DNA of 64,000 bases from NCBI RefSeq assembly GCF_030012985.1, contig NZ_CP120233.1, positions 5,079,001 through 5,143,000 of the forward strand, given 5' to 3'. The notes beneath the pieces were generated by a model, which ran no database searches, was not told the DNA's origin, and was given only the letters and a program-made list of their open reading frames with translations. The stretch's first letter is position 1, and each line of letters begins with the position of its first letter. This DNA comes from Microbulbifer sp. VAAF005. Lineage in GTDB: Bacteria; Pseudomonadota; Gammaproteobacteria; Pseudomonadales; Cellvibrionaceae. Position numbers and translations under genes: made by a program. This document shows positions 8,626 to 18,035 of this stretch, one piece after another.

Positions 8626-10413
8626 ATGTCGGATATGAAGCTGTCTTGGCTGTGTTTCTTTCGCAGAAAACTATCTATTGTTTACTTTGCTTTAATCTTT
8701 GTTCTATCAAGTTCTGCTGTTCAGGCAGAAAACTTGCGGGGAAGCACCACGGGGCCAACCTCTGCACCAGGATACAGCCACCCGGATCAGTTTCTGCATC
8801 TAAAGCCTGTAAAACTGGCTGACAATATGTATCCGGTAATTCAGCATCCGCAAGAGGAAAAGCAAGCTAGACAGAAGCTGGCTCTTCTGGAGGAGAAATT
8901 TGGTAAAAAGCCTAACATATTGATTTTCCTACTTGATGATGTGGGCTGGATGGATGTTGGCTTTAATGGTGGAGGTATTGCTGTCGGCAATGCTACGCCC
9001 ACCATGGATAAGCTGGCGAATGAGGGGCTTATTCTAACCTCTGCCTACTCAACGCCTTCATGCTCGCCAACACGGGCAACGATTCATACCGGTCAGAATC
9101 CCTTGCACCACGGCATTTTGCGCCCGCCGATGTATGGTGAAGCCGGCGGTTTGGATGGTGCAGTCACAATGCCCGCCATACTCAAGAAGTTGGGATACAT
9201 TACCCAGGGAGTCGGGAAATGGCATATGGGCGAAAATAAGGGATCGTTACCGCAGAATGTTGGCTATGACAATTACCGGGGATTTCTCGGTGTATCAGAT
9301 ATGTATACGGAATGGAGAGACATCTATTTTAATCCGGAAGTGGCACTGTCTCCAGAGCGCTTTGCCATGATGCAGAAGGAGCCTTTTAGTCATAGCGAAG
9401 TACACTGTACGCCGCAGGATACGGAACGGTGTGAAGATGTTCATTTGATTGATCTGGACTATATCAAGGTGCTCGATGACCAATGGATGGATTACAGTGT
9501 AAATTTCATTAGGCAAATGAAAAGCTCTGAAAAGCCATTCTTTTTGTATCACGCCCCCCGAGGTTGTCACTTTGATAATTATCCATCTGATAAATGGGCA
9601 GGGAAATCGCGAGCTCGTACAGTATATAGCGACTGTATGGTGCATATGGATTATGTACTTGCACAGCTATTTAGTGCATTGCAGGAGACAAACCAGCTGG
9701 ATAACACCCTGATTTTCTTCACCTCGGATAATGGCCCCGAGTGCGAGGTTCCCCCTTATGGCCGAACCCCTTTCCGGGGTTGTAAAGGTACAAGCTGGGA
9801 GGGTGGAGTAAGAGTGCCGACATTTGCCTATTGGAAGGGGATGATAAAGCCTCGCCGTACTGAAGGGTTGTTTGACCTGGCTGATCTCTTTAACACGGCC
9901 ATTTCGATAGCAGGTAAGCCAGGCAAAGAGGTTGCCGGCTTTGTCAGTGAAGATCGATATATCGATGGTATCGATCAAACGGGAATGCTGTTGGCGGATA
10001 ATGGCCAGTCTGCACGCCGTAGCAGACCCTATACAATGAATCAGTATTTTTCTGCAATGCGTATTGATGAGTTCAAATATGTATGGACGGCAGAAATCGA
10101 GAATGGTGTTGTACAGAGAGGGAACTGGGGCGGGTTTAGTGGTCCTATCTTTGTCGAGAGTGGCGGGGCAATATTATTTAACCTTTATTCCAATCCTCAG
10201 GAAGATGTCAGTATCGGTGTGCGTCATTTGCCAATGCTTGTGCCGGTGATGACAACAGCAGGGGACTACATGAAAGAACTTATTAAGTATCCCCCACAAT
10301 TCAAGATCGGTTTTATATCCAATAATCCGCCAATCTATGACCTTTTACCTCAAGCTAAAGAGAAGTTAGAGCAGTTTGAGAAAGAGGGTACTGGTAAGTA
10401 CCCCTGGCCTTAG
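8626..10413 (+). CDS. Arylsulfatase (type I, Cys-type), secreted
   Basis: This is a sulfate-ester hydrolase of the alkaline phosphatase superfamily. Residues 1-35 form a signal peptide ending SSSAVQA, so it acts in the periplasm or outside the cell. Family residues are intact: the metal-binding DD pair in FLLDDVGW, the CSPTR signature whose Cys146 is oxidised to formylglycine, GKWHMG, and the metal-binding FFTSDNGPE. The length (595) is normal. The start is either ATG 8626 or ATG 8635; the second has the better spacing from GGGA. No sulfatase-maturing enzyme is encoded in the window, so maturation must rely on a gene elsewhere. Marine relatives use such enzymes to desulfate algal or animal polysaccharides. 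The exact substrate cannot be read from the sequence. Confidence 0.88.
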   Translation: MSDMKLSWLCFFRRKLSIVYFALIFVLSSSAVQAENLRGSTTGPTSAPGYSHPDQFLHLKPVKLADNMYPVIQHPQEEKQARQKLALLEEKFGKKPNILIFLLDDVGWMDVGFNGGGIAVGNATPTMDKLANEGLILTSAYSTPSCSPTRATIHTGQNPLHHGILRPPMYGEAGGLDGAVTMPAILKKLGYITQGVGKWHMGENKGSLPQNVGYDNYRGFLGVSDMYTEWRDIYFNPEVALSPERFAMMQKEPFSHSEVHCTPQDTERCEDVHLIDLDYIKVLDDQWMDYSVNFIRQMKSSEKPFFLYHAPRGCHFDNYPSDKWAGKSRARTVYSDCMVHMDYVLAQLFSALQETNQLDNTLIFFTSDNGPECEVPPYGRTPFRGCKGTSWEGGVRVPTFAYWKGMIKPRRTEGLFDLADLFNTAISIAGKPGKEVAGFVSEDRYIDGIDQTGMLLADNGQSARRSRPYTMNQYFSAMRIDEFKYVWTAEIENGVVQRGNWGGFSGPIFVESGGAILFNLYSNPQEDVSIGVRHLPMLVPVMTTAGDYMKELIKYPPQFKIGFISNNPPIYDLLPQAKEKLEQFEKEGTGKYPWP

Positions 10414-10554
10414 AGTTGAATCTTGAAATACAACTTTAACTCTACGAGTGGATTTATGCTTGAGCCGTTTAATTATGTAAAAGTTTGATGGTCATGAAAC
10501 TGGGTGAAGGGAGTGATTCTCTAGGAATACAAGCCTCAACCGATCACACAAAAT

Positions 10555-10587
10555 GGCCGGCCTCAATCGTGATTCTGGAGGCCGGCC
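10555..10587 (-). terminator. Rho-independent terminator of the distal curlin-like gene
   Basis: A perfect 10-bp stem (GGCCGGCCTC / GAGGCCGGCC) closes a 13-base loop. On the minus strand it is followed by ATTTTGTGT, and it lies just past the stop codon at 10594. Confidence 0.75.
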
Positions 10588-10593
10588 TGGGGA

Positions 10594-11682
10594 TTATTGT
10601 AAGATTGTGCCTGTGTTACTGGTGCCCACTTGCGTAGCGGTTGCAGAGTTTCCAGATGTTGCCTGGGTGGTATCATGGGTGTTTGTTGTACCCATTTGCG
10701 TAATGTTGGCGGTATTCATCATCATTGATTGGTTAATCGTAACCGTATTGGAATCTCCAATCTGTTCCACATCGGCAACCAGTAAATCTCCGAGCTGAAA
10801 CAGCGTAGAGGAATTACTTAGGCCATCCTGTTCGATCTCAGCATCGTTACTGTCACCAAATTGAATGGCAAAAACCATATTGGTTGTACCCAGTTGTTCG
10901 GCAAAAAGGTTATTACCGAGGCCGTCCTGCTGTCCAAGATCAGCATCGTTTGAATCACCATCCTGTATTAGCTCGGCAGTACCACCGGTAGATGTAAATT
11001 GTGTTATGAGTGAGGTATTACCTGTCCCTAACTGGATTGTACTCTGAACATTCCCCGAGCCAACGGCGACCTGAAAAAAGGTAGCCATATTTGATGTTCC
11101 ATCCTGAAATACAGTTGCCGTGCTAGAGGATTCGTTTGCCTGAGTACCGTCGACTTCATTGGATGTTCCAAGTTGGGTAACAACAATCCCATTCCCTGAA
11201 CTGCTTGATTGAACAATTGAGCCGATATTGGAGTCACCATTTTGGGTAATAGCGGCAGTATCGAGGGAGGAATTGAGTTGTGTTGTGGTGAATTGATTGG
11301 ACGTGCCAATTTGTGTGGTTGTCGAAGTTACCGATGTGGTATTGGTTTGAGTAGCATCGAATAAATTAGTTTGACCACTTTGGAGTACAGTAATTGTCGA
11401 TGTGGTCGCATTATCTTGCTCAATCGTCGAAACGGTATTGTTGTCGCCTATTTGGGTACTGTTGATAACACTATTTGTAGAGTTGGTTATCTGTGATGTG
11501 GTTGATGAGTTGTTGTCGCCGGTTTGAGTGAATATCGCAAAGTTACCCGACGTGGTGGGGTCAGCTTGGTTGGCTGTTGCTGTATTCCCGATGCCATTTT
11601 GATTGACAATCGTGGTATTGGCGATAGCATGCGCGCTGATTGCTAGAGCAAGTGCCGAAGCAATATAGGTGTAAGCTTTCAT
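10594..11682 (-). CDS. Curlin-repeat protein, copy A
   Basis: This is a predicted secreted protein of 362 residues. The start chosen is ATG 11682, which has AAGGAAG eight bases upstream and gives a proper signal peptide (MKAYTYIASALALAISAHA). An in-frame upstream extension exists but encodes no plausible signal. The mature part is almost entirely repeats with the spacing Q-x-G-x-x-N-x5-Q (for example ITQNGDSNIGSIVQ, ATQVGTSNTGTILQ), about 16-17 copies. This is the pattern of CsgA/CsgB curlin repeats that stack into amyloid. E. coli CsgA has five repeats, so this protein is much longer. The composition is rich in Thr, Ser, Asn and Gln, with few charged residues other than Asp. No csgE/F/G secretion genes lie nearby. 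It is a likely amyloid or biofilm matrix subunit by family inference. Confidence 0.8.
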   Translation of the reverse strand: MKAYTYIASALALAISAHAIANTTIVNQNGIGNTATANQADPTTSGNFAIFTQTGDNNSSTTSQITNSTNSVINSTQIGDNNTVSTIEQDNATTSTITVLQSGQTNLFDATQTNTTSVTSTTTQIGTSNQFTTTQLNSSLDTAAITQNGDSNIGSIVQSSSSGNGIVVTQLGTSNEVDGTQANESSSTATVFQDGTSNMATFFQVAVGSGNVQSTIQLGTGNTSLITQFTSTGGTAELIQDGDSNDADLGQQDGLGNNLFAEQLGTTNMVFAIQFGDSNDAEIEQDGLSNSSTLFQLGDLLVADVEQIGDSNTVTINQSMMMNTANITQMGTTNTHDTTQATSGNSATATQVGTSNTGTILQ

Positions 11683-12126
11683 ATCTACTTCCTTACAAAT
11701 CAACATATTAATCTTTATCAAGCGGATTACCGCCTGTTTGTCGATTTGGGACTCTGCGGAACATCTGGTTAGGCAAAGACGGCTCTCAAATCCCTGGGTA
11801 ATTACTTGAATTATTCCCATCCAAAGTTACCGCTGACACCCAAGACACTATCGTTAAAATGATATTGGGTGATGATGTAGGATGACCTAACGATTTTCGG
11901 TCAGGTGAGCGGTATTTTCCTTGGGAATTAAATATCAATATGCTGAGAATAAATGCTTAGAGGGATGGCTACAGGTTTGTTCTTAAGTTTTTGTATGAGC
12001 AAGATAGGCAGAGGCTAACCGAATCAACTACTTTTCTTGCTCATTGGAAATTTGGAAGTGAAAAGTTTGGAGCATAACAGACGGGTAGATTTTCACTTGA
12101 AAATCAAGATCCATGAGATTCTCGGT

Positions 12127-12162
12127 TGGCCGGCTCCGGTTGAAATTTCCCGGATGCCGGCC
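12127..12162 (-). terminator. Hairpin after curlin copy B
   Basis: The inverted repeat GGCCGGC-TCCGG / CCGGA-TGCCGGCC lies directly downstream of the stop at 12169. It occupies the same position as the terminator of copy A but has no T-tract after it. Readthrough into copy A is therefore possible. Confidence 0.45.
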
Positions 12163-12168
12163 TTTGGA

Positions 12169-13254
12169 TTACTGTAGGATGGTACCTACGTTACTGGTTC
12201 CCACTTGAGTAGCAGTTGCAGAGTTTCCAGATGTTGCCTGGGTAGTGTCATGGGTGTTAGTTGTACCCATTTGCATTGTACTGGCAGTATTCATGGTGGA
12301 GGTTTGAGTAATCGTAGCGGTATTGGTATCGCCAATCTGCTCCATAAAGGCCAGCAGTAGGCTTCCATCTTGGGAGAGGTCCGCAGAGTTACTTAAACCA
12401 TCCTGTTCGATCTCCCCTTCGTTACCTGCTCCAGTTTGATACGTCATCACCATATTGGAGGTGCCAAGCTGCTCGGCGTAGAGGCTATTACCAGAACCTA
12501 AATCCTGCTCGATGTCGGCATCGTTTGAATCACCATCCTGTATTAGTTCAGCATAATCGCCGATGGATGTAAACTGTACGACTAATGAAGTGTTACTCGT
12601 TCCCAGTTGGATTGTAGTCTGGATATTTCCCGTTCCTAGCCCTTGGCCAAATGAGGCCATGTTTGATGTACCATCCTGAAATACAGTAGTGGTACTGGAT
12701 GTTTCACTTGACTGAGTACCGCCTGTGGAATTGGTCGTTCCAAGCTGGGTGACAAAAATTCCATTCCCCGAACCTAATGCTTGAACAATAGAGCCGCTAT
12801 TGGAATCACCATTTTGGGTAATTACGGTGGTATCTAGGGATGAATTCGTTTGTACCGTTGCATATTGGTTGGAGGTGCCAGTTTGCGTAGTTGTTGAGGT
12901 ACTTGATGTAGTAGTATTTTGAAGTGCGTTGAATAAATTAGTCTGACCATTTTGCAATACATTAACTACTGACGTAGTGGCATCGCTTTGATCAATCGAT
13001 GAAACGGTGTTGTTGTCGCCAATTTGGGTGCTATTGATAACGCTATTGGTAGAGTTGACTACCTGGGATGTGGTTGATGAGTTGTTGTCGCCTGTTTGTG
13101 TGAATATGGCAAAATTGCCGGAGGTGGTCGGGTCAGCCTGGTTAGATGTAGCAGTATTCCCGATACCATTTTGATTGACAATGGTGGTGTTGGCGGCAGC
13201 GTGCCCACTGATAACTAAAGCGACTGCCGCAGCAATGGAGGCGTAAGTTTTCAT
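12169..13254 (-). CDS. Curlin-repeat protein, copy B
   Basis: This is the proximal member of the tandem pair, 361 residues. ATG 13254 has AAGGAAA upstream and yields the signal peptide MKTYASIAAAVALVISGHAAA. The repeats follow the same Q-x-G-x-x-N pattern as copy A and stay in register through most of the length. The N-terminal 70 residues and the last two repeats (TTNTHDTTQ..., ATQVGTSNVGTILQ) are nearly identical between copies, whereas central repeats have diverged. That pattern is expected when ends are kept by gene conversion or selection while the middle drifts. The two copies may act as major and minor subunits, as CsgA and CsgB do. That division of labour is speculation. Confidence 0.8.
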   Translation of the reverse strand: MKTYASIAAAVALVISGHAAANTTIVNQNGIGNTATSNQADPTTSGNFAIFTQTGDNNSSTTSQVVNSTNSVINSTQIGDNNTVSSIDQSDATTSVVNVLQNGQTNLFNALQNTTTSSTSTTTQTGTSNQYATVQTNSSLDTTVITQNGDSNSGSIVQALGSGNGIFVTQLGTTNSTGGTQSSETSSTTTVFQDGTSNMASFGQGLGTGNIQTTIQLGTSNTSLVVQFTSIGDYAELIQDGDSNDADIEQDLGSGNSLYAEQLGTSNMVMTYQTGAGNEGEIEQDGLSNSADLSQDGSLLLAFMEQIGDTNTATITQTSTMNTASTMQMGTTNTHDTTQATSGNSATATQVGTSNVGTILQ

Positions 13255-13592
13255 ATCTGTTTCCTTACAAATCAACATATTAAGTTCTATCAAGCGCATT
13301 ACTGCCTGTTTGTCGATTTGGGACTTTGCTGAATAGCTGGTTAGGCAAAGACGACTCTCAAATCTCTGGGTAATTACTTGAATTATTTTCACCCAAAGTT
13401 ACCACTGGCATCCAAAATTCTATCGTTAAAATGATATTGGATGACGTTATAGGATGACCCTCCGATTCTCGGTCAGGTACCAAGTATTTTCCTTGGGAAT
13501 TAACTATCAATAATCTGAGAAAAAATTCCCAGGCATAGGCGGATTTAAGGTTTTAACTAAGTATTACAAGGGGGAAAGGTGGGGCGGGTGTT

Positions 13593-13961
13593 TTATTCGT
13601 TATTTTCAAGTTTGATGGATTTGGTTGTAAAAAAATAGCATAAAAAGGAAATGGGAGTGGCGTATAAAGCGATAATAATTCCGAGGCTAGCAAGATTTGG
13701 TGTGGTTGTTACTGCTCCAATTGAATAAATCAATATGCCGGGAAGGATACCACCAAAAATCATAGAGGCTCGGTTATATCTTTGCATTTTTTGGAGGACG
13801 TGTTCTACCAATCTTCCATAGGTAAGGGTTACGATTAGGGCGATTGCAGTAGTTGCCAGATAAAATACCAGCATGGGCACCGTACCAATAATGATATGAA
13901 AAAATGATGCTCCTGGCAGGGAAAATATTGCAATAAAGGTTGGCAACATGATACATGTCAT
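13593..13961 (-). CDS. Small hypothetical membrane protein
   Basis: These 122 residues are strongly hydrophobic with about four membrane segments (near residues 5-25, 28-50, 65-85 and 88-110) and a charged tail ending KLENNE. I do not recognise a family. It lies on the same strand as, and upstream of, the curlin-like pair, but 340 bases separate them, so it is not clearly in their operon. The start at 13961 is the first ATG and has no strong ribosome site. Confidence 0.5.
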   Translation of the reverse strand: MTCIMLPTFIAIFSLPGASFFHIIIGTVPMLVFYLATTAIALIVTLTYGRLVEHVLQKMQRYNRASMIFGGILPGILIYSIGAVTTTPNLASLGIIIALYATPISFLCYFFTTKSIKLENNE

Positions 13962-14230
13962 CGATGTTGCTGTAAGGGCAATCAGGAAAGATATATCCCT
14001 TCGCTTAGAAGGGGGTTATTTTCCAGGTTTGCCTTAGGTGGCTTGTAATAATTGGTGGACATGTATTTATGGGCTAAAAGTCTTCTATCCCACTTTATCC
14101 TCTTGATGTGGTAGAAATTATACTGTTTATAGTGTACACGATGAATTATGAAAGAATGTGGCGAGTATGTCACCCTCATAGGTGCTAAGATGACACGCAT
14201 GTACATCTAAATAGTGGGTTTCATCGGCTG

Positions 14231-14425
14231 TCAGAAGGCATCTATTTTTGTATTATATCCATTAACTTGTTGATTATATTCTACATAATTTGTTGGTTGT
14301 GAAGATGTGGGTTGGCTCTGGATCCTGGCAGCTAAGGAGTAATGGCGTATGATTTTATTGTAAATGGCTTGTTGATGTTGTTGTTTCTCTTTTATCGCAA
14401 AGATAATTAACTGCTCACTATTCAT
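14231..14425 (-). CDS. Small Gln/Asn-rich hypothetical protein
   Basis: A 64-codon frame runs divergently from the exporter at 14485. It encodes a hydrophilic, Gln-rich peptide without a recognisable domain. Its start codon has only a weak AGG upstream. It may be a regulator-sized peptide or chance. Confidence 0.25.
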   Translation of the reverse strand: MNSEQLIIFAIKEKQQHQQAIYNKIIRHYSLAARIQSQPTSSQPTNYVEYNQQVNGYNTKIDAF

Positions 14426-14484
14426 AATACCTAGTCCTATCTAAAAGGTCATCGGAGCTAATTTGTTATTTTTATTAATCATGG

Positions 14485-15874
14485 ATGGCAGGGATGAACG
14501 AGCGAAAAGTATCAGCAGATAAGCATCTTTATGCCGGCCTGATGGCTTTGTCCCTTGCAATCTTTATTGTCGCTAATGATTTCACCGCATTTTCTCCTGC
14601 ACTACCTACCATCGAGCATGAATTTCACTCAGATATAACAACCACACAGTGGGTTATTAATGGGTATGCCCTGGTCTTTGGCGTATTGATAGTCTCAGGT
14701 GGTCGTCTTGCCGATATGTATGGCAGGAGAAGAGTGTTTATTGTCGGAACCTTACTATTCATGGTTTTTTCGTTGTTGGGTGGAATAGCGATCAATATGG
14801 GTATGTTGTTGATATCCCGAGCTTTGATGGGGGTTGGGGGGCGATGATGTGGCCATCAATTTTAGGCATGACCTATGGTTTGATGACAGAGAAGAGAGCG
14901 GGGTTAGCAGGGGGATTGGTGATCACTGTTTGCGGCATTGCCAATTCAGCCGGCCCACTGTTGGGGGGCGCTCTGGCTGATTATATCAGTTGGAGGTGGA
15001 TTTTTTTATCAACCTACCTGTATCGGTGATCGCTCTTTACGTTTGCTGGAGAGTCATTCCCGATGATTCTCCAGAGTCTTGTGATGAACACATTGACTAC
15101 GCCGGAATCACCTCTTTGTCGATGGCGCTACTTGCTCTATTGCTCGCTTTTGATCTTGTTGTTGATGTGGGTTTTAAAAGCCCACTGGTTCTCGGCCTTA
15201 TTATCGCCTTTTTTCTGTTTATTTGCCTGTTTGCTTTTGTAGAGAACAGGGTGGGGCAGCAGGCCCTGATTCCGCCGGATGTGGCTGGGAACAGGCGATT
15301 TATTTTCGCCGGAATTGCTACTTTGCTGATTTCTGCACTCTTCTTTGCCGGGTTGTTCTTTATTCCACAGTTCTTAACCAATATTCGCAATACATCGGCT
15401 ATGCAGGCGGGAATGGGGTTGATCCCTATGATGTTATCCTTCAGCGTTTTCGGATTTCTCGCAGGGAAATTATATGATGTGATCGGAGCGAAGAAAATAG
15501 TTTCTGCAGCGACATTACTAATGGCACTAGGAATGTATATTTTATCTCACATTCATAAAGATACTCAGTATACTTCTCTGATTCCCGGCCTGGTCATATT
15601 GGGTGGAGGTATCGGCTTGTTCAATTCCACTATTACAACTGTGGCTATTACGGTTGTTGATGAGAGTAGGGCGAGCCTGGCAGGTGCAATCATATTTATG
15701 TTTCAGATAGCGGGCGGAGCTGTAGGGTTGGGTTTAAATACCACTATAGTGGCGATGGCCAAAGATATGCCATCAGGCATTGATCATGCATTTACTCTCA
15801 ATGCTTGTTTGGCAATATTTGCTTTTGTTGTTTGTATCCTATTTGTTGAAGCTGATAAGAATACTATAAATTAA
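14485..15874 (+). pseudogene. MFS exporter (DHA2-like) with two frameshifts
   Basis: Three consecutive frames together spell one complete exporter, paralogous to the gene at 6999. Frame one (from ATG 14485) has DFTAFSPALPTI and GRLADMYGRRR and ends after LMGVGG. Frame two continues WPSILGMTYG ... GGALADYISWRW. Frame three continues FFINLPVSVIALYV to the end. The first break is at the six-G run 14836-14841, where one more G restores GVGGAMMWPS. The second is at the seven-T run 15001-15007, where one more T restores SWRWIFFINLP. No motif is missing otherwise, so the gene is either very recently inactivated or intact and mis-sequenced. Confidence 0.8.
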
Positions 15875-15881
15875 TTGTATT

Positions 15882-18035
15882 TTACTCAGGGATCTCTGGA
15901 GTTAACTTCTTGGTGGTTGTGAATGAATTGCTATGTTCTTCGTAGCCTAAATTCCAAAATGGGTGAATTGCTGTTTCAATAGGAAAAATAGATTTGTATT
16001 GGGGGGTATGCTTGGGGCCAAGTTTGATTCGTAAATTCAGTAGTTCCCCATATTGTTTTTGGTAAGCATTGATAATTGGGAGCAGCCTTTGCTTATCAAT
16101 ATCTTTAGCATTTCTATGAATCTCAAATTTCTGTAGGAACCAGCGTATTCCTTGTTGGACACCAGCTCCGTCTCTTGCAGTAAAATTCCATAGGTTCTCA
16201 TCTAGCGTCATTGCCAATTCAGCAAGATGTATCCATAACTGCAGATTGAGACACTCATAGTGAGTGCTATTTTTTCCTTTGGTTTTTGGTTGTTGCTTAC
16301 CCGAAGCATCAAATTGTTCCAGTATCCGGAAACGAGAGTCTCTAAGGGTTTTCCTGACAATTTGTGTCTGGTCGAGATAGAGAGCTACCGCTGCGACCTG
16401 TAAATCATACTGTGTGCCAAGATACCCCAAATCTGAGCGCATAGACTGACCGCAGGGGCTTCCTGTTAACCAGATGAGGTGCCGTTTCAGGAGATCGTCT
16501 AGTTGTTGAATTCTTGTTGAGTAGAGTCGATGTGTTTGTTTTAGGTTTTTTAGAGTAGAAAGCAAGTGGGCCAGAAGGCTGGGGTTTGCAGTCTCTAGTC
16601 GTCTGGTGTTTGCTTTGTCTTGGGTATCTGGGAATAGCTTGAGTAGGCTATCGTCGATTAATCGGGAAAACTCTGGTCTTACCTTGTGAGATTGAGCAAG
16701 GCCTGCAATCACTAAATCCTGCAGCAGGCAGTCTGTTGAATTGGATTGTAACTTCTGTTGTGCTCTCGCTGCTCTCTGTGTGGCTTCGCTCAATAGAGTG
16801 AGATAAGAAAAGCTGAGGTTACCCGTACTATTCGGTTCAGATGGCATGGTGGTTGGAGTATTTTTGTTTGGGGTGTAGTTGTCCAGTTGATCTAGCATTG
16901 TAAGGATGGCTTCGGAACGGGTTTCTCCCCGCTCTCGGCTGGACTGTTGATCCGTTCTTTCTAGGTGGGGTTTACCAGAAAACAATCTGGCCACCCAGGC
17001 GCCCTGAATGTAGTGGCCTGCATCCTTTGAGTAGTCAGGGCATGGGAGATCCCAGGGAAAAACGGCCCAATCATCCCATTTCCCCGGTACCCCTAGGCGC
17101 CATAAAAATTCTACCTTAGGGCGTCTTCCGTAGCAGAATCGGCTATCAAAAACCTCTGTGCTATCAGATCGAAATAGAACCTGTGGCTCCTCTGTGGGGG
17201 AGGGTTCGAAGTCTTCACGCAGTATGGACTGATTATCCAATAATCTTGCCATTGGGATAATATGGTATGGGTAAGTGGCATGGTTGAGAACTTGTTGTTT
17301 TATTGCGTTCCAGGCTTTTGAACTCACAAAGCAATTGCCATCCCAGGGTAAAATCCAATCTGCTTTTGATTTGCCATCTTTCAGAGCGAGATTTCTCGCT
17401 CCATTATTATTCATTACATAGTTGTTTTTATGACGGTATAGACCCAGCTCGGCTTGTATTTCCAAATCCCGTCGCATGCAAAGGTCTTTCAGTTTATAGG
17501 GGGCATAATTAATCGGGTAATCCAAGATGTTCCACCCAATTTCTTTGTATTCATCCCAGTGAAAGGGGATTCTCAAGTAACTTTGTTTGTAATTGCAAAG
17601 CAGTTTGATAATGGCAGTTTCCTCGCTTGGGTCGACAATTCGGTTGAGGATGAACACCTTCTTGCAACCCTCTAGTGGAGGTTCATGCTGCAAGATGAAT
17701 TCAAGATTTTTGTAGGATTGTCCGGCACTGTGTCGAGGGATTAGGTCGTTGCCGATAATTCTGTAAAGAATAAAAGTCTGTGCATTGTCTGATGTGCTTG
17801 TATAGGAGTTACTTGGTATAGTCTTTGGGTAGGGTGGGCGACTATTGGGGAAGTAGAAGTTTGGGAAATGGCGATGCTTGTGGAAGATAGCATTGATTAG
17901 GCGACCGGCATACTTCAGGGTCTTCCGTTTGAATTTTTGAATGAAAAACGCCCGGCGATTCTGCCACCGTATTAAAAAAGTATCTTTACCGGGAGTTATT
18001 GGTTTTTGTTTAAAACCAGGGTGTTTAATGGGCAT
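15882..18035 (-). CDS. Fusion: glycosyltransferase-like domain plus alginate-lyase-like domain
   Basis: This is a 717-residue protein. After a basic N-terminal 85 residues, a glycosyltransferase-like domain runs from about 88 to 360, with FILYRIIGND at its start and RNLAL...W followed by LPWDGNCF (229-236), where the Asp could bind the nucleotide sugar or metal. The region from about 415 to 700 matches the helical-toroid alginate lyase family (Pfam Alginate_lyase, PL5-like): WLTGSPCGQS, GTQYDLQVAAVALYL, STHYECLNLQLWIHLAEL, LWNFTARDGAGVQQG. In active PL5 enzymes an Asn-His pair precedes the YDxQV motif. Here it is replaced (GYLGTQYD, near 537), while the later His-Tyr (near 592) remains. The lyase domain may therefore bind rather than cleave. 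No signal peptide is evident. A sulfotransferase lies beyond the IS630 gene. Confidence 0.6.
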   Translation of the reverse strand: MPIKHPGFKQKPITPGKDTFLIRWQNRRAFFIQKFKRKTLKYAGRLINAIFHKHRHFPNFYFPNSRPPYPKTIPSNSYTSTSDNAQTFILYRIIGNDLIPRHSAGQSYKNLEFILQHEPPLEGCKKVFILNRIVDPSEETAIIKLLCNYKQSYLRIPFHWDEYKEIGWNILDYPINYAPYKLKDLCMRRDLEIQAELGLYRHKNNYVMNNNGARNLALKDGKSKADWILPWDGNCFVSSKAWNAIKQQVLNHATYPYHIIPMARLLDNQSILREDFEPSPTEEPQVLFRSDSTEVFDSRFCYGRRPKVEFLWRLGVPGKWDDWAVFPWDLPCPDYSKDAGHYIQGAWVARLFSGKPHLERTDQQSSRERGETRSEAILTMLDQLDNYTPNKNTPTTMPSEPNSTGNLSFSYLTLLSEATQRAARAQQKLQSNSTDCLLQDLVIAGLAQSHKVRPEFSRLIDDSLLKLFPDTQDKANTRRLETANPSLLAHLLSTLKNLKQTHRLYSTRIQQLDDLLKRHLIWLTGSPCGQSMRSDLGYLGTQYDLQVAAVALYLDQTQIVRKTLRDSRFRILEQFDASGKQQPKTKGKNSTHYECLNLQLWIHLAELAMTLDENLWNFTARDGAGVQQGIRWFLQKFEIHRNAKDIDKQRLLPIINAYQKQYGELLNLRIKLGPKHTPQYKSIFPIETAIHPFWNLGYEEHSNSFTTTKKLTPEIPE

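Larger units (their letters stand above)
11683..13530 (-). repeat. Tandem duplication of the curlin-like gene and its upstream region
   Basis: Copies A and B start 1572 bases apart (ATG 11682 and ATG 13254). The similarity is not confined to the coding part. The roughly 270 bases upstream of each start align closely: both contain TGGTTAGGCAAAGACG, TGGGTAATTACTTGAATTAT, CTATCGTTAAAATGATATTG and TTTTCCTTGGGAATTAA. The whole transcription unit, including promoter and leader, therefore seems to have been duplicated. The non-coding stretches 11683-12168 and 13255-13592 hold these duplicated leaders and no other recognisable gene. Confidence 0.75.

Noticed and set aside
10594..13254. Silk-like, ice-nucleation or adhesin repeats as identity of the tandem proteins
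   Set aside because: The repeat length and the fixed Gln, Gly, Asn spacing fit curlin repeats better than the 16-residue ice-nucleation or other known repeats.
10594..13530. A CRISPR array, prompted by repeated DNA words in the curlin region
   Set aside because: Repeats are in coding phase, diverged, and without constant-length spacers. No cas gene is present in the window.
13982..14206. A 74-codon minus-strand frame
   Set aside because: Composition is atypical, no ribosome site or similarity is seen, and the AT-rich spacer permits chance frames.
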